A DNA stretch of 64,000 nucleotides from Rhodocyclaceae bacterium (GCA_028714035.1 JAQTNA010000002.1:62001-126000); one strand, 5' to 3'; shown: positions 7,989 through 16,843, counted from the first letter of the stretch. Notes: generated from the letters alone by a model not told the origin. Made by a program: numbers and translations.

Positions 7989-8221
7989 ATGCTGAACCGA
8001 GCATCGCCGAATGCGTCGCACGGAATCTGGAACGCTATTTCCGCGACCTGGAGGGAGAAAAGCCCTCCGCCGTGTACGACATGGTACTGGCCCAGATGGA
8101 GAAGCCCATGCTGCAAGTGGTCATGACCCAGGCCAAGGGCAACCAGACCGCCGCCGCCGACATCCTGGGCATCAACCGCAACACCCTGCGACGGATGCTG
8201 ACGCAATACGAATTGTTGTAA
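7985..8221 (+). CDS. fis: Fis-family DNA-binding protein
   Basis: The 78-residue protein is a Fis homologue: an N-terminal dimerisation region and the C-terminal helix-turn-helix ending QAKGNQTAAADILGINRNTL and RRMLTQYELL. Fis bends DNA, shapes the nucleoid and regulates growth-linked genes. It overlaps dusB by four bases (ATGA), so the two are co-expressed. Confidence 0.95.
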   Translation: MNAEPSIAECVARNLERYFRDLEGEKPSAVYDMVLAQMEKPMLQVVMTQAKGNQTAAADILGINRNTLRRMLTQYELL

Positions 8222-8234
8222 GAAAGGTTTTTGA

Positions 8235-8360
8235 ACCGCAGAGACGCGGAGACGCAGAGGGAAAACGATGAGTCAAAGCGACTTTCGGCCTTATCCGACG
8301 GGCAAGGCCCGTTATTCCCTCAATACCAAGTTTTCTCAGCGTCTCTGCGCCTCTGCGGTT
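8235..8360. repeat. Long inverted repeat, ACCGCAGAGACGC type
   Basis: The left arm (about 8235-8266, ACCGCAGAGACGCGGAGACG then CAGAGGGAAAA) is the reverse complement of the right arm (8331-8360, TTTTCTCAGCGTCTCTGCGC then CTCTGCGGT), with about 64 bases between. The same structure occurs at 16844-16962, 37024-37103 and 62153-62280. It fills the fis-purH spacer and ends only 18 bases before the purH start codon. Confidence 0.8.
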
Positions 8361-8377
8361 ATTTATTAGGTGAAAAC

Positions 8378-9946
8378 ATGAAAATCACTCAAGCTCTGAT
8401 CAGCGTTTCCGACAAGACCGGCATCGTGGATTTCGCCCGCGCCCTCTCGGCCCGCGGCGTCACCATCCTGTCCACCGGCGGTTCCGCCAAACTGCTGCGG
8501 GATTCCGGCGTGCCGGTGACCGAAGTGGGCGACTACACCGGCTTTCCCGAGATGCTGGACGGCCGGGTAAAGACCCTGCATCCGAAGGTGCACGCCGGCA
8601 TCCTGGCCCGGCGCGACCTGCCCGAGCACATGGCGACCCTGGCATCATCCAACATCCCCACCATTGATCTGGTGGTAGTGAATCTCTATCCCTTCCAGGC
8701 CACCATTGCCAAGGCCGGCTGCACCCTGGAAGACGCCATCGAAAACATTGACATCGGCGGCCCGACCATGGTGCGCGCCGCGGCCAAGAACCACGGCGGC
8801 TGCGCCATCGTCACCGATGCCGCGGACTACGCGCCCATCCTGGCCGAGATCGAGGCCAGCGGCGGCATCAGCGACAAGACCCGCTTCGATCTGGCCCGGA
8901 AGGCCTTCACCCACACCGCCCGTTACGATTCCGCCATCTCCAACTACCTGACGGCCCTGGCGGACGACGGCACCAAGATGGACTTCCCGGCCCGCTTCCA
9001 GGTCGCCTTCGACAAGGTGGAAGACCTGCGCTACGGCGAGAACCCGCACCAGAAGGCCGCCTTCTACCGCGAACCCATCGCCGTGCCCGGCACCATCTCC
9101 GCCTACCACCAACTCCAGGGCAAGGAGCTGTCCTACAACAACATCGCCGACGCCGACGCCGCCTGGGAATGCGTGAAAGCCTTCGATCCGGCCCATGGCA
9201 TCGCCTGCGTCATCGTCAAGCACGCCAACCCCTGCGGCGTGGCCCTGGGTGCCACCGCCGAGGAAGCCTACAAGAAGGCCTTCTCCACCGATCCGACCTC
9301 CGCTTTCGGCGGCATCATCGCCTTCAACGTGGCCATTGACGGCCCCACGGCCCAGGCCGTATCCGGCCAATTCGCCGAAGTCATCATCGCCCCGGAAGTG
9401 AATGCCGAGGCCCGTGCCGTGTTCGGCGCCAAGCAGAACCTGCGGGTGCTGGAAGTGCCTTTCGGCAAGACCTCCGGCGGCAACCTGGAGTACAAGCGCG
9501 TGGGCGGCGGCCTGCTGGTTCAAACCACCGACTTCGCCCCGATCACCGCGGCCGACCTGAAGGTGGTCACCAAGCGGGCGCCCTCCGAGCGGGAACTGTC
9601 CGATCTGCTCTTCGCCTGGCGCGTGGCCAAGTACGTCAAGTCCAATGCCATCGTCTACTGCAAGGACGGGGTGACCGTGGGCGTGGGCGCAGGGCAGATG
9701 AGCCGGGTGGACTCTGCCCGCATCGCCGCCATCAAGGCCGAGAACGCCGGCCTCACGGTGGCCGGTTCGGTGGTGGCATCCGACGCTTTCTTCCCCTTCC
9801 GCGATGGCCTGGACGTGCTGGCCAAGGCCGGCGCCACCGCCGTCATCCAGCCCGGTGGCTCGGTGCGTGACGCCGAGGTGATCGGCGCCGCCGACGAACA
9901 GGGTATCGCCATGGTCTTCACCGGGTTCAGGCATTTCAGGCACTAG
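8378..9946 (+). CDS. purH: Bifunctional AICAR transformylase/IMP cyclohydrolase
   Basis: The 522-residue enzyme catalyses the last two steps of IMP synthesis. The N-terminal MGS-like cyclohydrolase domain is seen in [24 protein letters not shown] and [15 protein letters not shown]. The C-terminal transformylase is seen in [48 protein letters not shown] and [14 protein letters not shown]. The start at 8378 is supported by AGGTG at 8368-8372. A frame reading in from the upstream repeat is not part of the gene. It is followed closely by pagP and then purD. Confidence 0.97.
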   Translation: MKITQALISVSDKTGIVDFARALSARGVTILSTGGSAKLLRDSGVPVTEVGDYTGFPEMLDGRVKTLHPKVHAGILARRDLPEHMATLASSNIPTIDLVVVNLYPFQATIAKAGCTLEDAIENIDIGGPTMVRAAAKNHGGCAIVTDAADYAPILAEIEASGGISDKTRFDLARKAFTHTARYDSAISNYLTALADDGTKMDFPARFQVAFDKVEDLRYGENPHQKAAFYREPIAVPGTISAYHQLQGKELSYNNIADADAAWECVKAFDPAHGIACVIVKHANPCGVALGATAEEAYKKAFSTDPTSAFGGIIAFNVAIDGPTAQAVSGQFAEVIIAPEVNAEARAVFGAKQNLRVLEVPFGKTSGGNLEYKRVGGGLLVQTTDFAPITAADLKVVTKRAPSERELSDLLFAWRVAKYVKSNAIVYCKDGVTVGVGAGQMSRVDSARIAAIKAENAGLTVAGSVVASDAFFPFRDGLDVLAKAGATAVIQPGGSVRDAEVIGAADEQGIAMVFTGFRHFRH

Positions 9947-9957
9947 GAGCGCGCCGC

Positions 9958-10533
9958 ATGCGAACAGTTGAGTTTCCCGACGCACTGCGCGTTCTGACAG
10001 GAACGCTCCTGGCACTGGCCCTGGTGCCGGCCCAGGCCGATGGGTTTGCCGCTTCCATCGGCTCGGCCTATGACCGGGCCAGCGCCAAGCTGGGGCAGAT
10101 ATGGGACAAGGGCGGCAACGAGTTCTACCTACCGGTCAACACCTTCCATCTCCGCTCGGCCTACGACGCGGACAAGATCCGGACTTTCAACGAGAATCCG
10201 AAAGGCCTGGGCCTGGGCAAGAGCCTCTACGATCCGGACGGCGACTACCATGGCCTCTACGTCATGGCCTTCGGCGACTCCCATTACAAGCCGGAATACA
10301 TGCTCGGCTACGCCTACAAGACCTTCTGGCCGGCCAGGGGCGACCTGAAGGTGGGCCTGGGCTACACGGTCTTCCTCACCGCGCGCACCGACTACGCCCA
10401 TTACGCGCCCATCCCCGGCATCCTGCCCATGGTGTCGGTGGAGTACAAAAAATTCTCCGTCGACAGCACCTATGTACCCGGTGGTCACGGCTACGGCAAC
10501 GTGTTCTTCACCAGCCTCAAGTTTCCTTTCTAA
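9958..10533 (+). CDS. pagP: Lipid A palmitoyltransferase PagP
   Basis: The 191-residue protein has a signal peptide ending VPAQA and then the PagP beta-barrel. Visible features include the catalytic histidine region NTFHLRSAYDADK and the Asp-Ser pair in AFGDSHYKPEYMLGYAY, with a C-terminal aromatic end SLKFPF typical of outer-membrane barrels. PagP moves palmitate from phospholipid to lipid A in the outer membrane. A strong AGGAG (9945-9949) sits on the purH stop codon, so it is probably read with purH. Its position between purH and purD is unusual. Confidence 0.85.
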   Translation: MRTVEFPDALRVLTGTLLALALVPAQADGFAASIGSAYDRASAKLGQIWDKGGNEFYLPVNTFHLRSAYDADKIRTFNENPKGLGLGKSLYDPDGDYHGLYVMAFGDSHYKPEYMLGYAYKTFWPARGDLKVGLGYTVFLTARTDYAHYAPIPGILPMVSVEYKKFSVDSTYVPGGHGYGNVFFTSLKFPF

Positions 10534-10588
10534 GCGACTTTCACGGTAAACGCCGGCGCCCGGCTGCCCTCATTCCAGACTGCACAAC

Positions 10589-11857
10589 ATGAAACTACTC
10601 GTCATCGGTTCCGGCGGTCGTGAACACGCCATGGCCTGGCGCCTGGCCAAGAGCCCGCGCATCCAGAAGGTCTTCGTCGCACCGGGCAACGCCGGCACGG
10701 CCCATGAAGATGGCCTGACCAACGTGCCCATCACGTCCATCCCCGAACTGGTGGAGTTCGCGAAGAAGGAGCATGTGGCCCTGACCGTGGTCGGCCCGGA
10801 AGCGCCTCTCGCCGCGGGCGTGGTGGACGCCTTCCGCGCCGGGGGCCTGAAAATCTTCGGCCCGACCCAGGCCGCGGCCCAACTGGAGGCCTCCAAGGAT
10901 TTCGCCAAGCAGTTCCTCGCTCGCCACAACATCCCCACGGCCAGGTACCAGACCTTCTCCGACGCGGGCGCCGCCCACGCCTACGTGGATGCGGAAGGCG
11001 CGCCCATCGTCATCAAGGCCGACGGACTGGCGGCCGGCAAGGGCGTGGTGGTGGCCATGAGTCTTGACGAGGCCCATGCCGCCATTGACATGATGTTGGT
11101 CGGCAACAAGATGGGCGATGCGGGCGCGCGCGTGGTCATCGAGGAATTCATGGAAGGCGAGGAGGCCAGCTTCATCGTCATGGCCGACGGCCGGCACGCC
11201 CTGGCCTTGGCCACCAGCCAGGACCACAAGCGGCTCCTGGACGGCGACCATGGCCCGAACACGGGCGGCATGGGCGCCTATTCTCCCGCGCCGGTGGTCA
11301 CGCCCCAGGTGCACGCCAAGGCCATGCACCAGATCATCCTGCCGACGTTGGCGGGCATGGCCGCGGAGGGCGTGCATTACACCGGTTTCCTCTACGCCGG
11401 CCTGATGATAGATGCGGCCGGCAATCCCCGCGTGGTGGAATTCAACTGCCGCCTGGGCGACCCGGAAACCCAGCCCATCATGATGCGCCTGAAGACCGAC
11501 CTGGTGGACCTGGTGGAGGCCGCGATCGAAGGCCGACTGGACAAGGTTGATGCCGAATGGGACCGACGCGTGGCCCTGGGCGTGGTCATGGCCGCCCACA
11601 ACTACCCGGAAACGCCCAGGAAGGGCGACGCCATCACCGGCCTGCCCAAACGTCTGGAGGATGCCCATGTCTTCCACGCCGGGACCACGGAGGAAAACGG
11701 CCAGGTGCACACGGCCGGCGGCCGGGTACTGTGCGTCACGGCCCTGGGCGACAACGTGAAGATGGCCCAGAAGCGCGCGTACGACATCTGCGACGGCATC
11801 GAATTCGACGGCATGCAGTTCCGCCGCGACATCGGCCATCGGGCGGTGAAGCGGTGA
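10589..11857 (+). CDS. purD: Phosphoribosylamine-glycine ligase (GAR synthetase)
   Basis: The 422-residue ATP-grasp enzyme makes glycinamide ribonucleotide in purine synthesis. Motifs in order: MKLLVIGSGGREHAMAWRLA, VGPEAPLAAGVVDAFR, FGPTQAAAQLEASKDFAK, PIVIKADGLAAGKGVVVA, DHKRLLDGDHGPNTGGMGAY and VVEFNCRLGDPETQ. The length is normal. The last codons and stop (GTGAAGCGGTGA) belong to a GCGGTGA heptamer repeat. It follows pagP by 55 bases. Confidence 0.97.
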   Translation: MKLLVIGSGGREHAMAWRLAKSPRIQKVFVAPGNAGTAHEDGLTNVPITSIPELVEFAKKEHVALTVVGPEAPLAAGVVDAFRAGGLKIFGPTQAAAQLEASKDFAKQFLARHNIPTARYQTFSDAGAAHAYVDAEGAPIVIKADGLAAGKGVVVAMSLDEAHAAIDMMLVGNKMGDAGARVVIEEFMEGEEASFIVMADGRHALALATSQDHKRLLDGDHGPNTGGMGAYSPAPVVTPQVHAKAMHQIILPTLAGMAAEGVHYTGFLYAGLMIDAAGNPRVVEFNCRLGDPETQPIMMRLKTDLVDLVEAAIEGRLDKVDAEWDRRVALGVVMAAHNYPETPRKGDAITGLPKRLEDAHVFHAGTTEENGQVHTAGGRVLCVTALGDNVKMAQKRAYDICDGIEFDGMQFRRDIGHRAVKR

Positions 11858-11871
11858 GCGGTGAGCGGTGA
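11843..11871 (+). repeat. GCGGTGA heptamer tandem repeat at the purD stop
   Basis: GCGGTGA occurs at 11843, 11851, 11858 and 11865, the last three copies perfect and contiguous. The first copies encode the end of PurD and supply its TGA stop. The same motif (as GTGAGCGGTAAGCGGTGAGC) appears at 50091-50111 with an inverted partner. Confidence 0.7.
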
Positions 11872-11889
11872 AACGGCGACGTTCGGTTG

Positions 11890-11922
11890 TATAATCCAGT
11901 GACCACTCTTGGTGACCACTGG
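11890..11922 (+). promoter_or_regulatory. Promoter element and operator of the Phd/PIN toxin-antitoxin pair
   Basis: TATAAT at 11890-11895 is a consensus -10 box. It is followed by 11896-11922, where CCAGTG and CACTGG form the outer arms of an inverted repeat and GTGACCACT is repeated directly at 11900-11908 and 11913-11921. This symmetry right before the antitoxin start fits an autoregulatory operator. A -35 box is not clear. Confidence 0.5.
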
Positions 11923-11930
11923 AGACTACC

Positions 11931-12155
11931 GTGCAAATCGCAGCTTCCGAATTCAAGGCAAGGTGCCTCGGCCTGATGGACGAGGTGTCCCGAACAGGAG
12001 AAGCCCTGGTCATCACCAAGCACGGCCAGCCGGTCGCCCGCTTGCTTCCGGCACAAACCGATGAGCCGCCGCTTCTAGGGCGGCTTCGGGGTTCGGTACG
12101 CATTGCCGGCGACATTGAGGCGCCCTTGGGCGAGGCCTGGAGCGCTGATGCCTGA
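11931..12155 (+). CDS. Phd/YefM-family antitoxin
   Basis: The 74-residue product has the Phd/YefM DNA-binding fold: IAASEFKARCLGLMDEVSRT then ALVITKHGQPVARLLPA. The acidic C-terminal half would wrap around the toxin. It starts at a GTG (11931) and overlaps the PIN-domain gene by 8 bases, the standard antitoxin-first order. Phd-type antitoxins repress their own promoter, in line with the palindrome upstream. Confidence 0.88.
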   Translation: MQIAASEFKARCLGLMDEVSRTGEALVITKHGQPVARLLPAQTDEPPLLGRLRGSVRIAGDIEAPLGEAWSADA

Positions 12156-12570
12156 ATCGCCGCTCCTTCTCGATACCCACGCCTGGCTCTGGCTCATGGC
12201 CGGAGAGGCACAGCGTTTCAAGCCCGAAGTTCTGGTACGGATCGAGGCGGCCGGGAAACGCCGGTCCTTATGCGTCGCCGCCATTTCCGTTTGGGAAGTC
12301 GCCATGCTCGAAGCCAAGGGGCGCATCGTTCTCGGCATGCCTTGTGATACTTGGGTGGAGCAGGCGCTCTCCGGTTCCGGCATTGCCCTGATCCCCTTGT
12401 CGCCGCGCATCGCCGTGGATAGCACACGCCTCCCCGGCAATTTCCATGGCGACCCCGCCGACCGAATGATCGTATCCAGCGCCCGCGTCAGTCAGGCCAC
12501 GCTGCTGACCAATGACGGCAAGATTCTCGGCTACGCGAGCCTTGGCCACGTCCGCGCGGAAGCGCTCTGA
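12148..12570 (+). CDS. PIN-domain toxin (VapC-like ribonuclease)
   Basis: The 140-residue PIN-domain protein shows the acidic residues expected for metal-dependent RNase activity: LLLDTHAWLWL at the start, the conserved glutamate in ISVWEVAML, and GDPADRMIVSSA then LLTNDGKIL near the end. Proteins of this DTHAWLW subgroup pair with Phd/YefM-type antitoxins. The start ATG at 12148 lies inside the antitoxin gene. The target RNA is unknown. Both genes sit between purD and hemF. Confidence 0.88.
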   Translation: MPESPLLLDTHAWLWLMAGEAQRFKPEVLVRIEAAGKRRSLCVAAISVWEVAMLEAKGRIVLGMPCDTWVEQALSGSGIALIPLSPRIAVDSTRLPGNFHGDPADRMIVSSARVSQATLLTNDGKILGYASLGHVRAEAL

Positions 12571-12602
12571 ACCGTAGGCGAAAAATAAAAAGGCCAAAAT
12601 AG

Positions 12603-13499
12603 ATGGACACCCAACAACTGAAAGACTATTTCACCGGCCTACAGGCGCGCATCGTCGCGGCCATGGAGAATTTCGACGGCCAGGCGTTCAAGCTTGACGC
12701 CTGGGACCGGCCGGGCGGGGGCGGCGGAATCACGCGGGTGATCGAGGAAGGCAAGTTCTTCGAGCGCGGCGGGGTGAATTTCTCCCACGTCTTCGGCAAG
12801 AATCTGCCGCCTTCCGCCACGGCCGCCCGGCCGGAGCTGGCCGGGCGCGGCTTCGAGGCCATGGGCGTATCCCTGGTGCTGCACCCCCGGAACCCCTACT
12901 GCCCCACCACCCATATGAACGTGCGCTGCTTCATGGCCACGAAGGCGGGCGAGGAGCCGGTGTGGTGGTTCGGCGGCGGCATGGACCTGACCCCGTATTA
13001 TGGATTTGACGAAGACGCCAAACATTTCCACGCCGTGTGCCGCGACGCCATCGCGCCCTACGGCGAGGCTCTGCACCCCCGCTTCAAGGAAGGCTGCGAC
13101 CGCTACTTCTTCCTGAAGCACCGGAACGAACCGCGGGGTATCGGCGGCATCTTCTACGACGATTTTTCCGAACTGGGTTTCGAGAAATCCTTTGCCATGA
13201 CCCGTGACGTGGGCGACGCCTTCCTGCGAGCCTACCTGCCCATTCTCGAGAAGCGTCGGGACATGGCCTACGGGGAACGGGAGAGGGACTTCCAGGCCTA
13301 TCGGCGCGGTCGCTACGTGGAATTCAACCTGGTCCAGGACCGGGGCACCCACTTCGGCCTGCAATCCGGCGGGCGCACCGAATCCATCCTCATGTCCCTG
13401 CCGCCGGTGGTGAAGTGGCGCTACGACTGGCACCCGGAGCCCGGCAGCCCCGAGGAGAAGCTGTACAAGGAGTTCCTGGTGCCGAAGGACTGGGTGTAA
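12603..13499 (+). CDS. hemF: Oxygen-dependent coproporphyrinogen III oxidase
   Basis: The 298-residue enzyme converts coproporphyrinogen III to protoporphyrinogen IX using O2. Family motifs are clear: [63 protein letters not shown] and [18 protein letters not shown]. It is convergent with the hemC-hemD-hemX-hemY group, with a terminator between them. Having HemF shows that the host can make heme with oxygen present. Confidence 0.97.
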   Translation: MDTQQLKDYFTGLQARIVAAMENFDGQAFKLDAWDRPGGGGGITRVIEEGKFFERGGVNFSHVFGKNLPPSATAARPELAGRGFEAMGVSLVLHPRNPYCPTTHMNVRCFMATKAGEEPVWWFGGGMDLTPYYGFDEDAKHFHAVCRDAIAPYGEALHPRFKEGCDRYFFLKHRNEPRGIGGIFYDDFSELGFEKSFAMTRDVGDAFLRAYLPILEKRRDMAYGERERDFQAYRRGRYVEFNLVQDRGTHFGLQSGGRTESILMSLPPVVKWRYDWHPEPGSPEEKLYKEFLVPKDWV

Positions 13500-13510
13500 G
13501 TACGGATAGT

Positions 13511-13597
13511 AGGGAGTGGGGAGTGGGGAGTGGGTAGTAGGGAAGTTTGCGCGCCTTCGGCGCGGTTTTTCCCACTCCCCACTCCCCACTCCCCACC
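13511..13597. repeat. GGGGAGT heptamer repeats as an inverted pair
   Basis: Copies of GGGGAGT-type heptamers (13511-13541) are mirrored by ACTCCCC copies (13571-13597), enclosing a GC-rich hairpin with a T run. The heptamer resembles short tandem repeats better known from cyanobacteria. It fills the hemF-hemY convergent spacer. Confidence 0.75.
13550..13570 (+). terminator. hemF: Rho-independent terminator of hemF
   Basis: CGCGCC (13550-13555), a TTC loop and GGCGCG (13559-13564) are followed by GTTTTT. It ends hemF transcription and lies between the two heptamer arms. Confidence 0.7.
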
Positions 13598-13598
13598 A

Positions 13599-14774
13599 TT
13601 AGAACTCCGCCGCCTCCCGGTAATGCTTGTTGGCGGATTCGGACCGGCCCAGGATGTCGTAGAGGCGGGCGAGTTCCAGGTGGGCGGCACGGCCCGGTTC
13701 CACGGCCAGGGCGGCTTCCAGATAGCTTTCCGCCTTGCCCCAGAGTTGTTGCTCCCGGCACAGACGCCCCAGGGTCATGAGCAGTTGGGCATCCTCCGTG
13801 TGGCTCTTGAGCCACTTCTCCGCCTTGGCGGTCCGGGCGCGCAGGTCGCCGCCCTTGATCTCGCCGTACAGGCGCGCCAGGAGGGGCTCCCACTCGGCTT
13901 CCAGCGCTTCCTCGATGACCTGCCGGGCCGACAACAATGAGGCCTCGTCCCCGGCATCGAGCAGGGCGCGGGCCGCCAGGGCGGCCATCTTGGCGTCCCG
14001 GCGTTCCGCCGCGGGCAGGTCATCGAAATATCGGGCCAGACCCAGGGGATCGTGCTCCATGCCACGCATCAGTTCCTGGTTGGCACGGGCCTTGAGCGCC
14101 GCGGCATGTTCCGAGCCGATGACCTTGTGCTTTTCCAGGTGCCGCGCCAGGCGCAGCACCTCCTGCCACTGGCCGGCACCCTGGCGCACCTTCAGGGCCA
14201 GGCGCAAGGCCGCGATATGGCGCTGACCGCCCCGATCCAGGGTTTCCAGGCTCTCCAGGGCGGCGGTGAAATCCCGCGAGCGACAGTACAAATCCGCCTG
14301 GGTCATGAGCCGTGCCGAACGCACCTGGGCGTCGTGCCGGGCAGCCCGGGCCAGCCAGGACTGAAAGCGCGCCTCGTCGTTCATGGCATGGGCCGCGCGG
14401 GCCGCCACCAGGGCCGAGAGACCCGGCGCCTCGCCGGTCGCGGCCGCGATCTCGGCGCTCTTGATGGCCTGGCCATAACGCCCCTCGAACAGGCTGGACA
14501 GGGCCTCGCGCAGGGAGCGCTGGCCCTTCTCCTTCTTCTTCCGTTCGCGAAAGGCCCGCACCTGCCCCGGCATGCGCAGGGTATTCACCACCAGTCTGAG
14601 CAGGAGGTAGAGGATGGCGAAGGCCGCGAGCCAGAGCACCACGAGGAGATTGAGCGACACCTCCACCCGCCAGGGCGGCAGGACGAACAGGACGTAGCCA
14701 TCGTTGTAGCGGGCGGCGAGCGACAGCCCCACCGCCAGGGAAAAGAGACCGATCAGCCAGAACAGGGCGCGCAT
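13599..14774 (-). CDS. hemY: HemY-like inner-membrane TPR protein
   Basis: The 391-residue protein belongs to the proteobacterial HemY family, distinct from the protoporphyrinogen oxidase also called HemY in Gram-positives. Two N-terminal membrane helices (LFWLIGLFSLAVGLSLAARY and LNLLVVLWLAAFAILYLLL) flank a periplasmic loop; the rest is TPR-like helices (LEAALAVEPGRAAHLELARL, ALESLETLDRGG). It is the last gene of hemC-hemD-hemX-hemY. Its exact role in heme synthesis is not settled. The spacer before its start is filled by GTCGAGA repeats, with no clear ribosome binding site. Confidence 0.88.
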   Translation of the reverse strand: MRALFWLIGLFSLAVGLSLAARYNDGYVLFVLPPWRVEVSLNLLVVLWLAAFAILYLLLRLVVNTLRMPGQVRAFRERKKKEKGQRSLREALSSLFEGRYGQAIKSAEIAAATGEAPGLSALVAARAAHAMNDEARFQSWLARAARHDAQVRSARLMTQADLYCRSRDFTAALESLETLDRGGQRHIAALRLALKVRQGAGQWQEVLRLARHLEKHKVIGSEHAAALKARANQELMRGMEHDPLGLARYFDDLPAAERRDAKMAALAARALLDAGDEASLLSARQVIEEALEAEWEPLLARLYGEIKGGDLRARTAKAEKWLKSHTEDAQLLMTLGRLCREQQLWGKAESYLEAALAVEPGRAAHLELARLYDILGRSESANKHYREAAEF

Positions 14775-14783
14775 GGTGTGTTA

Positions 14784-14923
14784 GTCGAGAGTCGAGAGTC
14801 GAGAGTCGAGAGAGGTGCTGCATGAACTCGACCGTTTGCGCCGAAATGCCCTGGCCGTGGAGGAGTCACAGAAGGCGATCCGTCCCAGAACAAACTCTCG
14901 ACTCTCGACTCTCGACTCTCGAC
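14784..14923. repeat. GTCGAGA heptamer repeats as an inverted pair
   Basis: Four contiguous GTCGAGA copies (14784-14811) face four TCTCGAC copies (14896-14923) across an 84-base centre. The pair fills the hemX-hemY spacer and could fold into a 28-bp stem in the operon transcript. Related blocks lie at 18074-18100 and 31025-31139. Confidence 0.85.
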
Positions 14924-14926
14924 TCA

Positions 14927-16015
14927 TCATGATTTCCCCTTCTCGCCGGCCGCCTTCAGGGTGCGCAGGGCGGCGAGGCTTTCGTTGAGCGTGGGCGGTT
15001 CGCTGCTGATGTCCGCCTCACCCAGCTGCTTCAGCGCGGACAAGGCGGCCACGGCGGACGGGGATCGGGTATCGAAATAGCGCTCTATCCACAGCCTGGC
15101 CTGCCGGGTATCGTCCCGGAAACTCTTGCCGTCCCGCTGCAAAAGCGACAGCCGGGCATTCACCAGGCGCAGCTTGAGGTTCTCCCTCAGGAAGAAGGCG
15201 TGGTCGGGGGCGAGCAGCCCCGGATCGGGGCGATCCAGCCGCTCCACCCGCACCAGTTGCTTCAGTTCCCCCCAGAGTTCCCGGCCCAGTTCCGCCCAGA
15301 AGCCCTGCCCAAGCTTGGCCTTTTCCGACTTGGACTCGCTGCGCGGTTCGGCGGCGAAGGCGAGCGGCATGTCATCCACGCCGGTGATGACGCTCTCCAA
15401 CCTCAGGGCCATGCCCGGCACGTCGGCGATGGGCAGGGCCTTCAAACGCTGCATGTCCCGCGCCACGGCCTTGCGCAAGACCAGCAGTTGGGGCCGATTG
15501 GCGCCCGAGAGCCGCGCATCGGCGTTCTGCAGGGCGGCCAGGGCGGCCTGGACATTGCCCGCCAGTTGCAGTTGCTGGGCGGCGATATTTACGGTCTGTT
15601 CCACCTCCGAGACCAGGCGGTCATCCCGGCTGCGGGCCATTTCCTGGTACATGGCATCCAGCGCCATCTGCTGGCTCTGGGATTCGGCCAGCTTCGCCTC
15701 CAGCCCACCCACCTTGGATTGCAGGGATTGCAGGGATTCCTGGCCCTGCTTCGCCAGGGTCCTGGCCTCCTGGGCCACCGTATCCCCCTGGGACAGCCGG
15801 CTGGCCAGCACCGCCTCCAGGCCGGAGAGCCGGGAACGGGTTTCCAGCCATTGCCAGGCCAGCAAGGCCAGCGCCAGGACGGCAATCACCAGCACCGGCT
15901 GGCGCAGAAAGGCCGGCATGGGATGCCCGTGTGCGGCGGGCGCGGTATCCGTCGGCTTGCCCGACGTCTCGGCCCGGTCTTGTTCGGCGGAAGGTTTCGC
16001 CACTTCGGTATTCAT
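14927..16015 (-). CDS. hemX: HemX-type membrane protein (uroporphyrinogen-III C-methyltransferase-like)
   Basis: The 362-residue protein has a hydrophilic N-terminus, one membrane helix (PVLVIAVLALALLAWQWLE), then a long coiled-coil region (AREARTLAKQGQESL-like heptads, LEAKLAESQSQQMALDAMYQ) and a helical periplasmic domain. That is the HemX architecture; despite its database name no SAM-binding methyltransferase domain is present. Its start overlaps the hemD stop by four bases. Role probably structural or regulatory in heme synthesis (family knowledge). Confidence 0.88.
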   Translation of the reverse strand: MNTEVAKPSAEQDRAETSGKPTDTAPAAHGHPMPAFLRQPVLVIAVLALALLAWQWLETRSRLSGLEAVLASRLSQGDTVAQEARTLAKQGQESLQSLQSKVGGLEAKLAESQSQQMALDAMYQEMARSRDDRLVSEVEQTVNIAAQQLQLAGNVQAALAALQNADARLSGANRPQLLVLRKAVARDMQRLKALPIADVPGMALRLESVITGVDDMPLAFAAEPRSESKSEKAKLGQGFWAELGRELWGELKQLVRVERLDRPDPGLLAPDHAFFLRENLKLRLVNARLSLLQRDGKSFRDDTRQARLWIERYFDTRSPSAVAALSALKQLGEADISSEPPTLNESLAALRTLKAAGEKGKS

Positions 16016-16824
16016 GCGCCTGCGCTCGCTTCCATGCGTTCGGTATCAAAAAATTCGTTCAGCCCGGCCATCAGGCCGTCGTCGCCCGGGCCGGTCGGGA
16101 TGACGCGCAGCAGCCCCAGGCGCTGCGCCTCCTCGGCGATGCGCCGATGCGGCACGAAGACCGGCGTTTGCGCCAGGTACGCCCGCCCGGCCTCGTCCAG
16201 CATGGCCCAGAGATTCCGCAGGCCCTCGCTGGAACTGAGGGTCACGGCATCCAGTTCGCCCTTGCCCCAGAGTTCCATGAGCGGTTTGGCATCCAGTTCG
16301 GGCCGGCTGCGCCGGTAACACGTCACATACTCCACAGTTGCCCCACGCGCCTGCAGGGTATCGCCCAGGAGTTCCCGTCCGGCGTCGCCGCGAAACACGA
16401 TCACCTTCTTGCCGGCCACCACCTGGAAGGGCGGCAGGGCCAGGAGCGCCTCGGAATCGAAGCGTTCCTGGGGCGAGACGATCTCCCGGATGCCGAAACG
16501 GGCCACGGCCCGCTCGGAGGACTTGCCCATGACCGCCACCGGAAGCCCCTCCGGCCAGGACCGATGGGGCAGGATCAGGGAGAGCGCCTTCTCGATGGCG
16601 TTGGCGCTCACGAACACAGCGAAATCGTAGTCCTCCAGACGCTCCGCCGCCGCCAGGACCGGAGCCGTGTCTTCCACGTCGCTGATGGCGAGTACCGGGA
16701 AACGCACGGGCAGCCCGCCCTCTTCCGCGATGCTCCGGGCGAGGGCATCCGCCTGCGCCTCGGGGCGAGTGACCACCACATGCCGGCCGGCCAGGGTATG
16801 CGCAGTATGAGTCGCCATGCTCAT
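16012..16824 (-). CDS. hemD: Uroporphyrinogen-III synthase
   Basis: HemD closes and inverts ring D of hydroxymethylbilane to give uroporphyrinogen III. The product is about 270 residues with the two-domain HemD fold: HVVVTRPEAQADALARSI, FAVFVSANAIEKAL, VAVMGKSSERAVARFG, VIVFRGDAGRELLGDTL, VTCYRRSRPE and the VTLSSSEGLRNLWAML segment. The start is at 16824 or at 16818, where GGGATGAG would lie upstream. A longer frame runs back through a dispersed repeat and is not used. Confidence 0.93.
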   Translation of the reverse strand: MSMATHTAHTLAGRHVVVTRPEAQADALARSIAEEGGLPVRFPVLAISDVEDTAPVLAAAERLEDYDFAVFVSANAIEKALSLILPHRSWPEGLPVAVMGKSSERAVARFGIREIVSPQERFDSEALLALPPFQVVAGKKVIVFRGDAGRELLGDTLQARGATVEYVTCYRRSRPELDAKPLMELWGKGELDAVTLSSSEGLRNLWAMLDEAGRAYLAQTPVFVPHRRIAEEAQRLGLLRVIPTGPGDDGLMAGLNEFFDTERMEASAGA

Positions 16825-16843
16825 CCCAAAACCCCGTGATCGA

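Noticed and set aside
8645-10015. A 456-codon minus-strand frame opposite purH
   Set aside because: High-GC antisense shadow: low-complexity Gly/Gln/His composition and no family motif, while the plus strand codes for complete PurH.
14784-14923. Possible CRISPR array from the regular repeats
   Set aside because: The unit is 7 bases without spacers, and the second block is inverted; there are no cas genes.
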